Positions 52,602-52,904 of a DNA stretch of 52,904 nt are shown in pieces. Under the pieces are notes generated by a model that saw only the letters and a list, made by a program, of their open reading frames with translations, did not search any database and was not told where the DNA came from. The first letter of the stretch is position 1, and each line of letters starts with the position of its first letter. Origin of the DNA: an uncultured Gammaproteobacteria bacterium (GTDB taxonomy: Bacteria; Pseudomonadota; Gammaproteobacteria; Pseudomonadales; Pseudohongiellaceae); NCBI GenBank assembly GCA_903837345.1, contig CAILUG010000052.1:1-52904 (forward strand). Direction: 5' to 3'. The position numbers were made by a program, and so were the translations under genes.

Positions 52602-52764
52602 TCAGCTGATGTCATCGGATTCCCGTGTCATGCAGTCAGGACAGATACCATGGCTGAAGCGGGCGTCGGTTTGCTTGCTGATGTAGGACTCCACCAGATC
52701 CCAGTAACCCCGGTCATTACGTACTTTTTTGCAATATGAACAAATCGGGATGATGCCCTTGAGT
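52602..52764 (-). pseudogene. C-terminal remnant of a sensor or response-regulator protein cut by an IS21 element
   Basis: The frame encodes LKGIIPICSYCKKVRNDRGYW followed by DLVESYI, FSHGICPDC and a stop at 52602-52604. This Cys-rich tail is the common C-terminal end of PAS or receiver-containing signalling proteins. Reading upstream, homology stops at 52764, where the IS terminus begins, and a TGA follows. The 5' part must lie beyond the element, outside the window. Confidence 0.75.
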
Positions 52765-52904
52765 TGTCAATCAGCGCCCAAAACTTTCCACCTGTCAGCG
52801 TCCAAAACTTTCCAGTCTAGCGACCTTTCTTGGCACCACTTTTATGGTGTTTGAAGCGGTAAGAGTCATTGCCGGTTTCCAGGATGTCGCAATGATGGGT
52901 AATG
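52765..52904. mobile_element. terminus of an IS21-family insertion sequence (partial)
   Basis: The element appears to begin TGTCA at 52765. Two 20-base repeats, tcagcgcccaaaactttcca (52771-52790) and tcagcgtccaaaactttcca (52795-52814), are spaced by 24 bases, as in the multiple terminal transposase-binding sites of IS21-type elements. The istB C-terminus follows directly. The other end and any target duplication are outside the window. Confidence 0.8.
52817..52904 (-). CDS. istB: IS21-family helper ATPase IstB, C-terminal fragment at window edge
   Basis: The 28 visible codons read ITHHCDILETGNDSYRFKHH and end with a basic tail, then TAG at 52817-52819. ITHHCDI-ETGN-SYRF is the typical C-terminal end of IstB, the AAA+ ATPase that assists the IstA transposase. 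The gene enters from the right edge and is otherwise unseen. Confidence 0.8.
   Translation of the reverse strand, partial: ITHHCDILETGNDSYRFKHHKSGAKKGR

Overview
The window looks like chromosomal DNA of a gammaproteobacterium of moderately high GC content. Supporting signs are the divergent bamD / rluD-pgeF arrangement, malate synthase G, an AroF/G/H-type DAHP synthase, an FklB-type isomerase, and TolC-dependent RND pumps. Coding density is high on both strands, and many neighbouring genes overlap by 1-14 bases. I see no rRNA and no CRISPR array. There is one tRNA gene (Ser, anticodon CGA) and one insertion sequence, which runs off the right edge.

Layout. 1-0.9 kb: 3' end of a repeat-rich exported protein. 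0.9-7.4 kb: Tat-exported molybdopterin oxidoreductase, a PQQ-type sugar dehydrogenase coupled to a VanX-like dipeptidase, and a large hybrid histidine kinase. 7.4-12 kb: histone-deacetylase-like hydrolase, a MerR/TipA-type regulator broken by an in-frame stop, a PurN-like/DMT/YjbR gene set and an FKBP isomerase. 12.3-16.8 kb: DAHP synthase and a long, type-2-like isoleucyl-tRNA synthetase. The ileS leader shows the parts of a ribosome-mediated attenuator: a short ORF with three Ile codons, a possible antiterminator pairing, and an intrinsic terminator just before ileS. 17-22.3 kb: a catalytically dead GlgB-like protein, a circularly permuted ATP-grasp protein, an alpha-E protein and the proteasome-like protease Anbu. 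22.3-26.1 kb: phosphoribosyltransferase, bamD, rluD, pgeF and a cupin.

26.3-31.5 kb: a carotenoid/stilbene cleavage oxygenase, a RelE/RHH toxin-antitoxin pair with a very clear promoter-operator, and a tight operon of a vanillyl-alcohol-oxidase-family flavoprotein, its cytochrome c, an unknown Tat protein and a DUF3237 protein. This suggests oxidation of lignin-type phenolics. 31.6-43.2 kb: two consecutive RND efflux systems, the second with its own TolC-type lipoprotein, followed by a BamA/TamA-like outer membrane protein. 43.2-52.6 kb: exported VOC protein, malate synthase G, a large exported monoheme propeller protein, SUMF1 protein, flavin reductase, tRNA-Ser, a lipoprotein with an NTF2-like fold and a sulfurtransferase. 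The right edge holds the end of an IS21-family element (istB C-terminus and terminal repeats) that has cut off the C-terminus of a sensor-type gene.

The strongest leads are the ileS leader attenuator, the GlgB-like pseudoenzyme heading the ATP-grasp/alpha-E/Anbu cluster, and a family of palindromic elements whose core is conserved while the stem arms differ. Everything here comes from reading the sequence. No database search or folding program was run.
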